From UBA9300 sp032260385 (GTDB lineage Bacteria; Bacteroidota; Bacteroidia; Bacteroidales; VadinHA17), in assembly GCA_032260385.1 (NCBI GenBank), contig JAVVEL010000001.1:1-64000 (forward strand): a DNA stretch of 64,000 bases, in the 5' to 3' direction. The notes under the pieces were generated by a model. That model made no database searches and was not told the DNA's origin. It worked only from the letters and a program-made list of their open reading frames with translations. Position 1 is the first letter of the stretch. Each line of letters opens with the position of its first letter. Both the position numbers and the translations under genes were made by a program. Positions 1 through 8,642 of the stretch are shown piece after piece.

Positions 1-26
1 CAGTACTAATTACCCGTAAGCTTTCA
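1..26 (+). rRNA. 23S rRNA, 3' end only
   Basis: The first bases (AGTACTAATTACCCGTAAGC) look like the 3' tail of Bacteroidota 23S rRNA, and a 5S gene follows about 170 bases later, as expected for an rRNA operon on the plus strand. The exact end is approximate. The spacer from about 27 to 195 has no coding signal but holds two clear hairpins (GATTTGCCC/GGGCAAATC near 109-129 and TCTGGC/GCCAGA near 130-147), probably processing structures. Confidence 0.6.
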
Positions 27-195
27 AAAGCAGGTATTTTTTATTATTAATCTTGTTTTTCATCATGTTAAAATATAATCAGACGAACGGCTAACCGTGC
101 CGAGCTTAAATGATTTGCCCGGTGGGCAAATCTGGCAAGGAGCCAGACAGAGGGGAGACTAAAACCAAAGGCGAAAGCCGGAAAGTCTGAAGATC

Positions 196-306
<111 letters not shown>

Positions 307-320
307 TAAACAACAATAAG

Positions 321-351
321 ACCCTCCGGTTATCTCCGGGGGGTTTTTTTG
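321..351 (+). terminator. rRNA operon terminator
   Basis: A GC-rich hairpin (ACCCTCCGG paired with CCGGGGGGT around a short loop) is followed by seven T residues. This is a textbook intrinsic terminator 15 bases after the 5S gene. It faces the convergent cysteine synthase-like gene. Confidence 0.9.
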
Positions 352-366
352 TAGAGGCGATAGAGG

Positions 367-1491
367 CTAAAGAGGCTGTTTAAGGGGTGGAGTTTTTCTG
401 TATGAGCAGAAAAAATGAGGAATCAGGCTATCAATATTTGGGAAGTCCTTTTCAATGCATTCTTCAGGATTACAGCATGTAGAGCATGTGCGTTTATAAA
501 CTGAAAATTCAAGTAATTTAACATCATTTGAAATATACCCTCTCCCTGCAGGCTCATTGCTCATCAGATCAGTACTGAGGTATTTTTTGTTATCATCACT
601 GAATACAGTAGTCACAACCTTGTCTGAACCCAGCATATTCTGTGCATATACTGCACCAAGGAAATTTGCACCGGAAGAAATTCCAACAGCGAGTCCAAGC
701 TCAGAGGCAAGCTTTTGTGCCATAATAATTGAATCTCCGTCATCAACAGAAATAATCTCGTCAAGAAAATCAAGATCGACAATAGGAGGAATAAACTCAT
801 CGGAAATACCCTGTATCCTGTGTTTACCTACCTTGCATCCAGTTGACATTGTTGGTGAATTTGATGGTTCAAGAGGAAATATCTTTGCCTGTTCATTATT
901 TTCCCTGAGGAAACTACCGACTCCCATAACCGTGCCACCTGTTCCTACACCGGCAATGAATGCATCAATTTCGTGTCCCCTTATCTTCAGTTGCCAGAAT
1001 AATTCAGGTCCGGTTGTATTATAATGAGTATCGCAGTTGATCTTGTTTGAGAACTGGTGAGGAAGGAATCCTCCCTCTGCTTCCGAAGCAAGTTTGTCGG
1101 CTAGTTCAATACTCCCCAGGAATCCTCCTTTCCCCTTTGAGATTAATATTATATTTGCTCCCAGGCTCTTAATAAGGTTTATTCTTTCCAGGCTCATCCA
1201 GTCGGGCATAACTATTGTAACCGGATGGCCAAGGGCTTTTCCTACAGCTGAAAATGCAATTCCGGTATTTCCGCTTGTGGCTTCAAATATCGGGTCACCT
1301 GGATTGAGCAAACCCTTCTCATAAGATTTTTCCAAAATGAACAGGGCTATACGGTCCTTGATACTGCCTGTCATATTCAGGTTTTCTGCTTTGGCGAATA
1401 TAGTCCTTTCATCACCTTTAAAGCTGTATCTGATTGCCAGAAGTGGCGTATTGCCCACCAGTGGTCTTATCTGCGCTACTCTTGAATCCAT
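367..1491 (-). CDS. PLP-dependent cysteine synthase-like enzyme
   Basis: This 374-residue fold-type II PLP enzyme belongs to the cysteine synthase / cystathionine beta-synthase family. Near the N terminus it has the PLP lysine motif TGSIKDR, then the substrate loop TSGNTG and the phosphate-binding GTGGT. The family normally joins O-acetylserine or a related substrate with sulfide in the cytoplasm. The catalytic part ends around residue 320. The last 45 or so residues are an extra tail with CxxCC-x4-C and one more cysteine, which CysK lacks and which looks able to bind metal or sulfur. No other cysteine biosynthesis gene is adjacent, so the sulfur donor and substrate are uncertain. The family assignment is secure, but CysK, CysM or CBS-type specificity is not. 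Confidence 0.85.
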   Translation of the reverse strand: MDSRVAQIRPLVGNTPLLAIRYSFKGDERTIFAKAENLNMTGSIKDRIALFILEKSYEKGLLNPGDPIFEATSGNTGIAFSAVGKALGHPVTIVMPDWMSLERINLIKSLGANIILISKGKGGFLGSIELADKLASEAEGGFLPHQFSNKINCDTHYNTTGPELFWQLKIRGHEIDAFIAGVGTGGTVMGVGSFLRENNEQAKIFPLEPSNSPTMSTGCKVGKHRIQGISDEFIPPIVDLDFLDEIISVDDGDSIIMAQKLASELGLAVGISSGANFLGAVYAQNMLGSDKVVTTVFSDDNKKYLSTDLMSNEPAGRGYISNDVKLLEFSVYKRTCSTCCNPEECIEKDFPNIDSLIPHFFCSYRKTPPLKQPL

Positions 1492-1654
1492 ATTAGTCAG
1501 TGTAAATTATAGTTAGTAATTGCCGGGTTTGACAAAAATATCCAATAATTCTGAATTAAAGCATTTTGATGGAATAATATGAAGGTTGCCCGGCCTGCCT
1601 GAACAGCAAGCGGACAACCTTCATGAGATTTTCAATATACTGATGAACGATATA

Positions 1655-3775
1655 CTAGTAAAACTTATACCTCCTGTCTACAATATCAGAAGCTTCCTTA
1701 AGGGCTTCGAATACCTCGAAGCTTGCCCTGGCTTCAAAAGTGGATATGAGCCTGTTACGTATAAAATCGATATTCTGTCCCTCTTCATTGCTGTTAACAT
1801 TGTTAACATAAATTATGAATATACCGTTATTCCCTTTGACCGGACCCGAAAGGAAGCCTTCAGGTGCACTTGAGGCCGTGGCGATAACTGCAGGCTCAAC
1901 ACCTGCAGCCGGGATTGAAAAGGAATTAAAGCTTATGTTTGTAGCTTCATTGACCCTGAGATCTAACGCAGATCCTATATCTTCAATATTATCAAGTCCC
2001 TCTGCCTGATCCCTGAGTTCACCCATTATCTTTTCTGCTTTCTTTTCCCTGAGGACCGCAAACCTGACATCGCTTTCAACATCTGCAAGTTTGGCGTAAC
2101 CTTCCTCTTTAATATCAGTGCAGTAGGCTACAACAAATTTGTCGCCAATCTCAAATACTGCCTGTTCACTGTTATCAAGGACTATATTATTTTTTACCGT
2201 TTCAAAAAGAGCCATGATGAGTTCTCTCGGCGATTCAAGACCAGGAAGGGTTTTTTGATCAGGGGCAATATCCGTTGCAAGTTTTTTGTTCAGGCCTTCG
2301 TTTGCAATAGCCTCGTTAAATTTCTGGTAGGTGTTATTATTACCGGCAAACCTGCCGGCCTCAGCATATTTTTCCTGGTAAGTGGCAGAACTTGGTTCAA
2401 TGGCCCTCTCAATAATGCCGACATGGTATTTCCTTGATTTACTGCTTTGATCCAGTATTTCAATAATATGATAGCCGAAATCAGATTCAGCCATCACAAC
2501 ATCGCCCTTATCGGCTTCAAAGCAGGCGTTATTGAAAGGAGCAACCATCTGGCCTTCTTCAAACCATCCAAGGTCGCCACCCAGCTGGGCCGATCCCTGG
2601 TCATCAGAAAATTCCATGGCAAGTGATTCGAAACTTTCCCCTGATTTAATCAATTGCATCAGGCTGTCAGCTTCGCTTTCTGCCATTTCCTTGGTGCGAT
2701 AGGCATTTGGTGAAATAAGAATATGTCTCGCATGTACCGAGTCAGGCCTGTTTTCAACAGCAATAAGACGTGCTATTTTATAAGTCTCGTTTTCCAGGTA
2801 GGGACCATATACATCCTCCGTGTTTTCCTCTATGACAAAGTCCCTTATCATTTCAGGAACCTCGTCAACCGTCATGTACACCTCAATATGCCTGTTGTCG
2901 GAGGACAGGTTGATGAACTGGACGGGTGTTTCTGTTTCCCGGAATTCTTCTATGAGCTCAATTATCCCCTCCTCGGTATTCATTACATCCATTTCACTGG
3001 GGGCAACCTCGAATTCAATATATTCCATGCTCCTCCTTGCGTCCTGCCTGTATTCTTCCTTATGATTGGTAAAATACTTTTCAAGATCAGCCCTGCTTGC
3101 CGTTACGGAGGAATCAGGCACGGTTGAATAAAGTCTCATTATAAAACTGAAATCAACAGTGTTTGATGTGAGCTTGTTCTCAAACTCGGCCTGTTTTGAA
3201 GTTACATATAAACCCTTGGCTATCAAGTTGTTGAATTTTGTGCTTATTTTTTCGTTAACTATCTCATTTTCAAAAAATAACCAGTATGTTTTTGCCTGAG
3301 GGTCGTATTCAGTACTCTTCAGGAAATTTACCAGGAAGGACTTGTCGAGAACCCCGGTTTCCCTGTTGGCAAACAACTGCTGAACAATTGGATGTGGCTC
3401 ATCACCAAGAACCATTGATTCCACCTCTTCAGGACTTACGCCAAGACCAATATTGTCAAATTCCTCCCCAAGAATTTCTTCCATTATCAACTTATTCCAG
3501 ATGTCTTCCCTCATCGATTCCGACATGGCTTCTGTGATATTTGAGGTGCCTGATAATTTATATATCTCAACCAGGTTCTGTAACCTTTCGTCATATTCCT
3601 GGTAAGTTACGGAACGCCCGCCTATCTCAGCAATCTCATAATAGTCTTTCATCTTCCTCGTTTGTCCGCTTCCTCCTCCGAGGAAGTCGCCAAGAATGAA
3701 GAATAAGAGTGATACACCTATAACTACAGCCAGAAGAACACCTGCTCTTTCCCGTAGTGTTTGTAGTATTGACAT
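1655..3775 (-). CDS. PpiD/SurA-type peptidyl-prolyl isomerase, membrane-anchored
   Basis: The 706-residue protein starts with a short cytoplasmic stretch and one membrane helix (about residues 12-33, LLAVVIGVSLLFFILGDFLG), then a SurA-like N-terminal chaperone domain. A parvulin (PpiC) domain near residues 345-445 begins HARHILIS and contains GGDLGWF and the typical FGYHIIEI end. A large C-terminal chaperone-like region follows. It should help fold outer-membrane and periplasmic proteins from the periplasmic face of the inner membrane. Length and layout match Bacteroidota PpiD homologues. It lies 163 bases upstream of the cysteine synthase-like gene on the same strand and may be cotranscribed with it. 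Confidence 0.88.
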   Translation of the reverse strand: MSILQTLRERAGVLLAVVIGVSLLFFILGDFLGGGSGQTRKMKDYYEIAEIGGRSVTYQEYDERLQNLVEIYKLSGTSNITEAMSESMREDIWNKLIMEEILGEEFDNIGLGVSPEEVESMVLGDEPHPIVQQLFANRETGVLDKSFLVNFLKSTEYDPQAKTYWLFFENEIVNEKISTKFNNLIAKGLYVTSKQAEFENKLTSNTVDFSFIMRLYSTVPDSSVTASRADLEKYFTNHKEEYRQDARRSMEYIEFEVAPSEMDVMNTEEGIIELIEEFRETETPVQFINLSSDNRHIEVYMTVDEVPEMIRDFVIEENTEDVYGPYLENETYKIARLIAVENRPDSVHARHILISPNAYRTKEMAESEADSLMQLIKSGESFESLAMEFSDDQGSAQLGGDLGWFEEGQMVAPFNNACFEADKGDVVMAESDFGYHIIEILDQSSKSRKYHVGIIERAIEPSSATYQEKYAEAGRFAGNNNTYQKFNEAIANEGLNKKLATDIAPDQKTLPGLESPRELIMALFETVKNNIVLDNSEQAVFEIGDKFVVAYCTDIKEEGYAKLADVESDVRFAVLREKKAEKIMGELRDQAEGLDNIEDIGSALDLRVNEATNISFNSFSIPAAGVEPAVIATASSAPEGFLSGPVKGNNGIFIIYVNNVNSNEEGQNIDFIRNRLISTFEARASFEVFEALKEASDIVDRRYKFY

Positions 3776-3909
3776 TTATAAAAGTTTTTAGTTTATGCCC
3801 TAATTTTTTCAGGCGACAAATATACTAAAAACCAATGAAAAGCTTCTACAAATCCTGCAAAGAATATCTACGGATAAGAAGTTAGGAGTTATGGAAGCCC
3901 GGAACCCGG

Positions 3910-3971
3910 GAACCTGAGCTTGCTGAGAGCCAGTGAAGGTGACGAGCGCAGCGAGCCTCGCTTAGCAGGGA
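3910..3971 (+). repeat. Dispersed intergenic repeat, copy A
   Basis: The segment starting GAACCTGAGCTTGCTGA and ending TTAGCAGGGA matches 52454-52516 with a handful of substitutions and small gaps. Both copies share the core GGTGACGAGC, and both are followed by ATTCCA/CTTCCA-type short repeats. Internal complementarity (GCTTGCTGAG/CTTAGCAGG, CGCAGCGAGCC) suggests a folded RNA or a REP-like element. It is noncoding here. Confidence 0.7.
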
Positions 3972-4060
3972 GAGTTAATACAGGACTCATCATTCCAACA
4001 TTCCAGATTTATAGGATTATCGAAAAAATATCATCAAAATTGGTTTATACATCATATAAA

Positions 4061-4120
4061 AGGGGGTATATATCAGAAATATTAATAAATTGTTGAAAAC
4101 ACCCCCTATTATAGTGGGGT
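4061..4120 (+). promoter_or_regulatory. Glutamine synthetase leader with possible alternative hairpins
   Basis: AGGGGGT (4061-4067) is perfectly complementary to ACCCCCT (4101-4107). The same C-run can instead pair with GGGGT at 4116-4120 (ACCCC-CTAT-T-ATAG-T-GGGGT). The two pairings exclude each other, as in attenuators or riboregulators. The element sits 44 bases before the start codon of a nitrogen-assimilation gene. The pairing is seen in sequence; a regulatory role is inference. Confidence 0.4.
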
Positions 4121-4163
4121 TAAAATTAAAAATAGAATACTTTTACCGAAAAATAATAAAAAA

Positions 4164-6353
4164 ATGGCAGAATTACGTTTCAGTGCATTAAGAGAAGTAT
4201 TTTCCAGGCAAGCAATCAGCCCTGAACTTCCAAAGCAGAAAATTTCGGAATATTTTGGTGTAAATGTTTTTGACCTTCCCAAGATGGAGCGTTACCTTCC
4301 GCGGGGAACTTATCTGTCAGTTAAAGAGGCAATTGACAGAGGGACCACTATAAGCAGGGAGGTTGCCGATAAGGTGGCCACAGGGATGAAGGCCTGGGCT
4401 CTGGAGAAAGGAGTGACTCACTATACACACTGGTTTCATCCCCTCACCGATGCAACAGCAGAAAAGCATGATGCTTTTATTGAGAGAAACGATTATGAAG
4501 GACTGGTGGAGTCATTTTCCGGGGAATTGCTGGTTCAGCAGGAACCTGACGCCTCGAGTTTTCCCAGCGGGGGAATACGAAATACTTTTGAGGCAAGGGG
4601 CTATACGGCCTGGGACGTCTCATCACCTGCCTTCATTGTTGGAACCACCCTTTGCATCCCAACTGTGTTCGTGTCGTACACTGGTGATGCTCTGGATTAT
4701 AAGACCCCCCTTTTAAAGGCACTTTATGCACTTGACAGGGCGGCGGTGGATGTATGCCAGTATTTTGACAAAAATGTTAGTAAGGTTATTGCCACACTGG
4801 GCTGGGAACAGGAATACTTTCTCATTGATGAAGCATTGTATTATGCCAGGCCTGACCTGGTGCTTGCCGACCGTACATTAATGGGACACCAGTCGTCAAA
4901 AGATCAGCAGCTTGCCGATCATTATTTCAGTTCAATTCCCGAAAGGGTAATGGCTTTCATGGAAGATTTTGAGGTGGAAGCCTACAAACTTGGAATACCT
5001 GTAAAGACAAGGCATAACGAGGTGGCACCAAACCAGTTCGAATGCGCACCCCTGTATGAGGAAGCCAACCTTTCTGTTGACCATAACCAGCTTATAATGG
5101 ACATAATGAAAAGGATTGCCCGAAAGCATAAATTCAGGGTTTTGCTTCATGAAAAGCCCTTTGCAGGCATTAATGGTTCAGGCAAGCACAGTAACTGGTC
5201 AATGGCTACCAATACTGGTGTTAACCTGCTGGCTCCTGCCAGAAATCCCAAAGGCAACCTGCAGTTTCTTACCTTCCTCGTAACCGTTATTAAGTCGGTA
5301 CATGACAACCAGGATCTTCTGAGAGCCAGTGTGCTTACCGAAACAAACTCTCACAGGCTTGGAGGGCACGAGGCGCCGCCTGCAATAATGTCGGTCTTTC
5401 TGGGTTCATATCTCACCTCTATGCTCGATGATATTGTGGAAAAAGTAACAGGTAAGAAAATGACCCCTTCAGAAAAAACAGAACTGAAGCTTGGAATAGG
5501 AAAAATACCTGAAATACTGCTTGATAATACAGACCGTAACCGTACTTCACCCTTTGCCTTTACAGGGAACAGGTTCGAGTTCAGGGCTGTGGGTTCCTCA
5601 GCCAGCTGTGCCCCTGCAATGATAGTGCTTAATGCTGCAGTTGCAGATACCCTGAGAACGTTTAGAAAAGAGGTTGACAACCTTATCGCAAAGGGGATAA
5701 AAAAGGACGAGGCGATATTCCAGGTATTGAAAAGGTATATTGTGGAATCATCACCCATACGGTTCGAAGGCGATGGCTATTCAGAGAAGTGGGAAAAGGA
5801 AGCAATGAAAAGAGGACTTAAGAATATTAAAAGCGTGCCTGAATCACTTAATTACTACCTTAGTAAACAGGCCAGGAAGGTTTTGATAGATGGCAGCATA
5901 TTTACCTTGCGTGAGCTGGAAGGACGGGTAGGTGTGGAATATGAGAAATATACCAAAAAAGTACAGATTGAAGCAAGGGTGCTAGGCGACCTGGCAATTA
6001 ACCATATAGTCCCGACGGCAATAAGGTACATGACAGAGCTGCTTGAAAATATAAAATCACTTGCGATGGTTTTCAATGAAATTGAATATGAGAGGCTGGC
6101 GGGAGCAAGAAAGGAAGTAATAAGGAATATATCAGACAATATCTCAATGATTAAAAAACTGGTCAATGAGATGATCAATGAGAGAAGAAAGGCGAATGTC
6201 ATTGAGAATATAGTTGAACGGTCATTTGCATATGAAAAGAATGTTAAACCCTACATGGAGAAAATAAGATACCATATTGACAGGCTCGAGCTTACTGTGG
6301 ACAATGAAATATGGCCCCTGCCCAAATACAGGGAACTGCTGTTTACACGCTAA
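4164..6353 (+). CDS. glnN: Glutamine synthetase type III
   Basis: The 729-residue protein is the large GSIII form typical of Bacteroidota, which makes glutamine from glutamate, ammonia and ATP as a dodecamer. It carries the GSIII signature regions: WFHPLTD near residue 95, GWEQEYFLID near 215, KTRHNEVAPNQFE near 280, the ATP-binding stretch beginning HEKPFAGINGSGKHSNWS near 330, and the RNRTSPFAFTGNRFEFR block near 455-475. The C terminus IWPLPKYRELLFTR is also conserved in the family. The length is full and all motifs are intact. It is monocistronic, with a structured leader and no glnB or gltBD nearby. Confidence 0.96.
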   Translation: MAELRFSALREVFSRQAISPELPKQKISEYFGVNVFDLPKMERYLPRGTYLSVKEAIDRGTTISREVADKVATGMKAWALEKGVTHYTHWFHPLTDATAEKHDAFIERNDYEGLVESFSGELLVQQEPDASSFPSGGIRNTFEARGYTAWDVSSPAFIVGTTLCIPTVFVSYTGDALDYKTPLLKALYALDRAAVDVCQYFDKNVSKVIATLGWEQEYFLIDEALYYARPDLVLADRTLMGHQSSKDQQLADHYFSSIPERVMAFMEDFEVEAYKLGIPVKTRHNEVAPNQFECAPLYEEANLSVDHNQLIMDIMKRIARKHKFRVLLHEKPFAGINGSGKHSNWSMATNTGVNLLAPARNPKGNLQFLTFLVTVIKSVHDNQDLLRASVLTETNSHRLGGHEAPPAIMSVFLGSYLTSMLDDIVEKVTGKKMTPSEKTELKLGIGKIPEILLDNTDRNRTSPFAFTGNRFEFRAVGSSASCAPAMIVLNAAVADTLRTFRKEVDNLIAKGIKKDEAIFQVLKRYIVESSPIRFEGDGYSEKWEKEAMKRGLKNIKSVPESLNYYLSKQARKVLIDGSIFTLRELEGRVGVEYEKYTKKVQIEARVLGDLAINHIVPTAIRYMTELLENIKSLAMVFNEIEYERLAGARKEVIRNISDNISMIKKLVNEMINERRKANVIENIVERSFAYEKNVKPYMEKIRYHIDRLELTVDNEIWPLPKYRELLFTR

Positions 6354-6589
6354 GAACCGGAGGGCCTAAGCACCCCGTCCAGAGCACCCGGGACACTCCT
6401 TGCTTCAGCAGGATCATCACAGGCCTTTCAATAAGGAAGGATAACTTCTCTTTCCCGATTCAACAATTCAGCACGCCTTTTTAGCATAATATTTGCTGTG
6501 TAATTACCGTTTATCTCTTGCTTTATTTTATCATCTTTATGATTAAGGATGAAAAACATTAATTTTACAGAAATAATTTTGGAGGGCTT

Positions 6590-8557
6590 ATGGTCAGGAT
6601 TGCAGTTTTGATGTTGATTATTCTTATTCCTTTTACGGCATATCCACAGAAAAGGAAAGCACAAAAAGCTTTTGATGCATGGGAGGCAGGAGAATATTTT
6701 GAGGCAATTGACCTGTTCAAGGATGCCTATTCGAAGACCAGGGACAGGGATGAAAAGTCTGAGTATGTTTTTATGGTTGCTGAATGCTACAGGCTTACCA
6801 ATAATCCCCGAAGTGCCGAACCCTGGTATAAAAGAATTTCCGGAAGGGATAATGCCAGGCCTGAAGCAACATACTGGTATGCACAGACTCTTAAGAAAAA
6901 TGGTAAATATGAAGAAGCACTTAAGGCCTTTGAGGAATATAAACAAATTGTGCCTTCGGATGCACAGGCTGACCTGGGAATAAGATCATGCGAACTGGCC
7001 ATCGAATGGATGGAATCACCACAACCTTATGAGGTAGAAGAAATAAGGGACCTTAATTCACGCTATTCTGATTTCTGTCCTGTCTATGCAAGGGATGATT
7101 ATGGAATGGTATATATTACTTCATCGAGGGAAGAGGCTGAAGGAAAAAGAGACCATGGAGCAACAGGAGAGAATTTTTCGGATATTTTTGAAAGCAGGCT
7201 TGATAAAAAAGACCGCTGGAGTACACCGGTGCCTGTAAAAGATCTGAATACAGAGTTTGAAGACGGAGCGGTAAGCTTCTCTTCTGATTTCAGGCAAATA
7301 TATTATACACTATGCGAGGTGGGTAACCGTGAGAACAGGGGTTGTGTAATAATGACAGCTGTGAGGAATGAAGACGGATGGAGCCAGCCTGAAAGACTGG
7401 ATGTCCTGCCTGACTCACTTGTGGCTGCCCATCCTGCCATTTCTCCCGATGGCCTGACTTTATACTTTGTATCGCAGCTGCCGGATGGATACGGGGGAAA
7501 GGATATTTATTTTGCTACCAGGGCCTCAGCCGGCGATCAATGGTCCCGACCTGAAAATATCGGACCCGGAATAAATACCCGGGGAGATGAAATGTTTCCC
7601 TATGTACGGTCCGACGGAAGCCTTTATTTTTCCTCAAACGGACATATCGGGATGGGTGGACTGGATATCTTCAAGGCTGAATTACAGGCCGATGGCCGCT
7701 GGCTGGTTGATAATATGAGGTATCCCATTAATTCCAATGCTGATGACTTTGGAATTAGCTTCCAGAGTGAAAATGAGACCGGATTATTCAGCTCAACAAG
7801 AAAAGGTCGTTCCAATGATGAAATCTACTCTTTTGTGCTTCCGCCTTTAAGATTCAGTGTCACAGGCCTTGTAAAGGATGAAGAAACAGGTGAACCGATA
7901 CCCGATGCTCTTGTACAGCTTATAGCCAGTGACGGCACCACGGTCAGGGATAACTCAGGCGAGAGTGGTGAATTCAGATTTATGCTCAACGAGGATGTGG
8001 ATTATATTTTCCTGGCATCCAAAGAAGGCTACCTTAACGGCAAGGAGAAAGAAACTACCAGGGGACAGGATCAAAGCAGGGAATTCCTGACAACCATACT
8101 TATGACATCAATAGACAAACCTATTGAATTGCCCAATATTTTGTATGATTTCAATAAATGGGACCTCAGGCCTGAATCTATGGTTTCCCTGGATAAACTG
8201 GTTGAGACCCTCAACGATAATCCTAATGTAACCATAGAGCTTATGTCACATACCGATTCCAGGGATACAGAGGAATATAACATGGAACTATCCCAGAAAC
8301 GTGCTCAGGCAGTTGTGGATTACCTTATAGATAAGGGTATTGACCCGGAGCGGCTATCAGCCAGGGGCTATGGCGAATCAAGTCCTAAAGTGGTTGATGA
8401 AGAGATTGCTTCCGCATATGACTTTTTAAGAGAAGGATATATATTGAATGAGCAGTTCATTAACAGCCTGCCCGATGACGAACAGAAAGAGATAGCGCAC
8501 CAAATTAACAGGAGAACGGAATTCAGGGTACTGTCAACTGAGTATGAAGAAAAATAA
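6590..8557 (+). CDS. PorE-like outer-membrane-associated protein (TPR, beta-propeller, CRD, OmpA)
   Basis: The 655-residue exported protein has a signal peptide (residues 1-19, ending TAYPQ), TPR-like helices (about 25-135), PD40/WD40-like propeller repeats (about 150-420; YFSSNGHIGMGGLDIF-type motifs), a carboxypeptidase-regulatory-like beta-sandwich (about 425-510) and a C-terminal OmpA domain (about 525-650) with the peptidoglycan-binding pattern TDSRDTEEYN..LSQKRAQAVVDYL and NRRTEFRVL. This domain order is that of PorE, a periplasmic peptidoglycan-binding factor of the type IX secretion system. Several paralogues with this layout exist per genome, so PorE identity is likely but not proven. 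A ribosome-binding site, GGAGGG, precedes the ATG. Confidence 0.8.
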   Translation: MVRIAVLMLIILIPFTAYPQKRKAQKAFDAWEAGEYFEAIDLFKDAYSKTRDRDEKSEYVFMVAECYRLTNNPRSAEPWYKRISGRDNARPEATYWYAQTLKKNGKYEEALKAFEEYKQIVPSDAQADLGIRSCELAIEWMESPQPYEVEEIRDLNSRYSDFCPVYARDDYGMVYITSSREEAEGKRDHGATGENFSDIFESRLDKKDRWSTPVPVKDLNTEFEDGAVSFSSDFRQIYYTLCEVGNRENRGCVIMTAVRNEDGWSQPERLDVLPDSLVAAHPAISPDGLTLYFVSQLPDGYGGKDIYFATRASAGDQWSRPENIGPGINTRGDEMFPYVRSDGSLYFSSNGHIGMGGLDIFKAELQADGRWLVDNMRYPINSNADDFGISFQSENETGLFSSTRKGRSNDEIYSFVLPPLRFSVTGLVKDEETGEPIPDALVQLIASDGTTVRDNSGESGEFRFMLNEDVDYIFLASKEGYLNGKEKETTRGQDQSREFLTTILMTSIDKPIELPNILYDFNKWDLRPESMVSLDKLVETLNDNPNVTIELMSHTDSRDTEEYNMELSQKRAQAVVDYLIDKGIDPERLSARGYGESSPKVVDEEIASAYDFLREGYILNEQFINSLPDDEQKEIAHQINRRTEFRVLSTEYEEK

Positions 8558-8602
8558 ATCAAGGGCTTAAACAGATTATTACATTACGCGATGAGATACC
8601 TG

Positions 8603-8630
8603 AGAGGGCAGGGCTGAGCCCTGCACCTCT
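8603..8630. terminator. Hairpin between convergent genes
   Basis: AGAGG-GCAGGGC-TGA-GCCCTGC-A-CCTCT forms a near-perfect 12-bp stem in the 85-base gap between the convergent OmpA and peptidase genes. There is no long T-run on either side, so termination may be weak or the hairpin may mainly stabilise the mRNA 3' ends. Confidence 0.5.
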
Positions 8631-8642
8631 TCGTTATGAATG

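Larger units (their letters stand above)
3776..4163. other. Intergenic region between ppiD-like gene and glutamine synthetase
   Basis: This 388-base divergent gap has no credible ORF. It holds the start region of the leftward gene, one copy of a dispersed repeat (3910-3971) followed by ATTCCA-rich sequence, and an AT-rich leader with G-run and C-run elements just before the glutamine synthetase gene (4061-4120). I see no clear TTTG/TAnnTTTG promoter for the rightward gene. Confidence 0.7.

Noticed and set aside
557..1024. Plus-strand frame inside the cysteine synthase-like gene
   Set aside because: It is a shadow of the minus-strand gene, with no family features.
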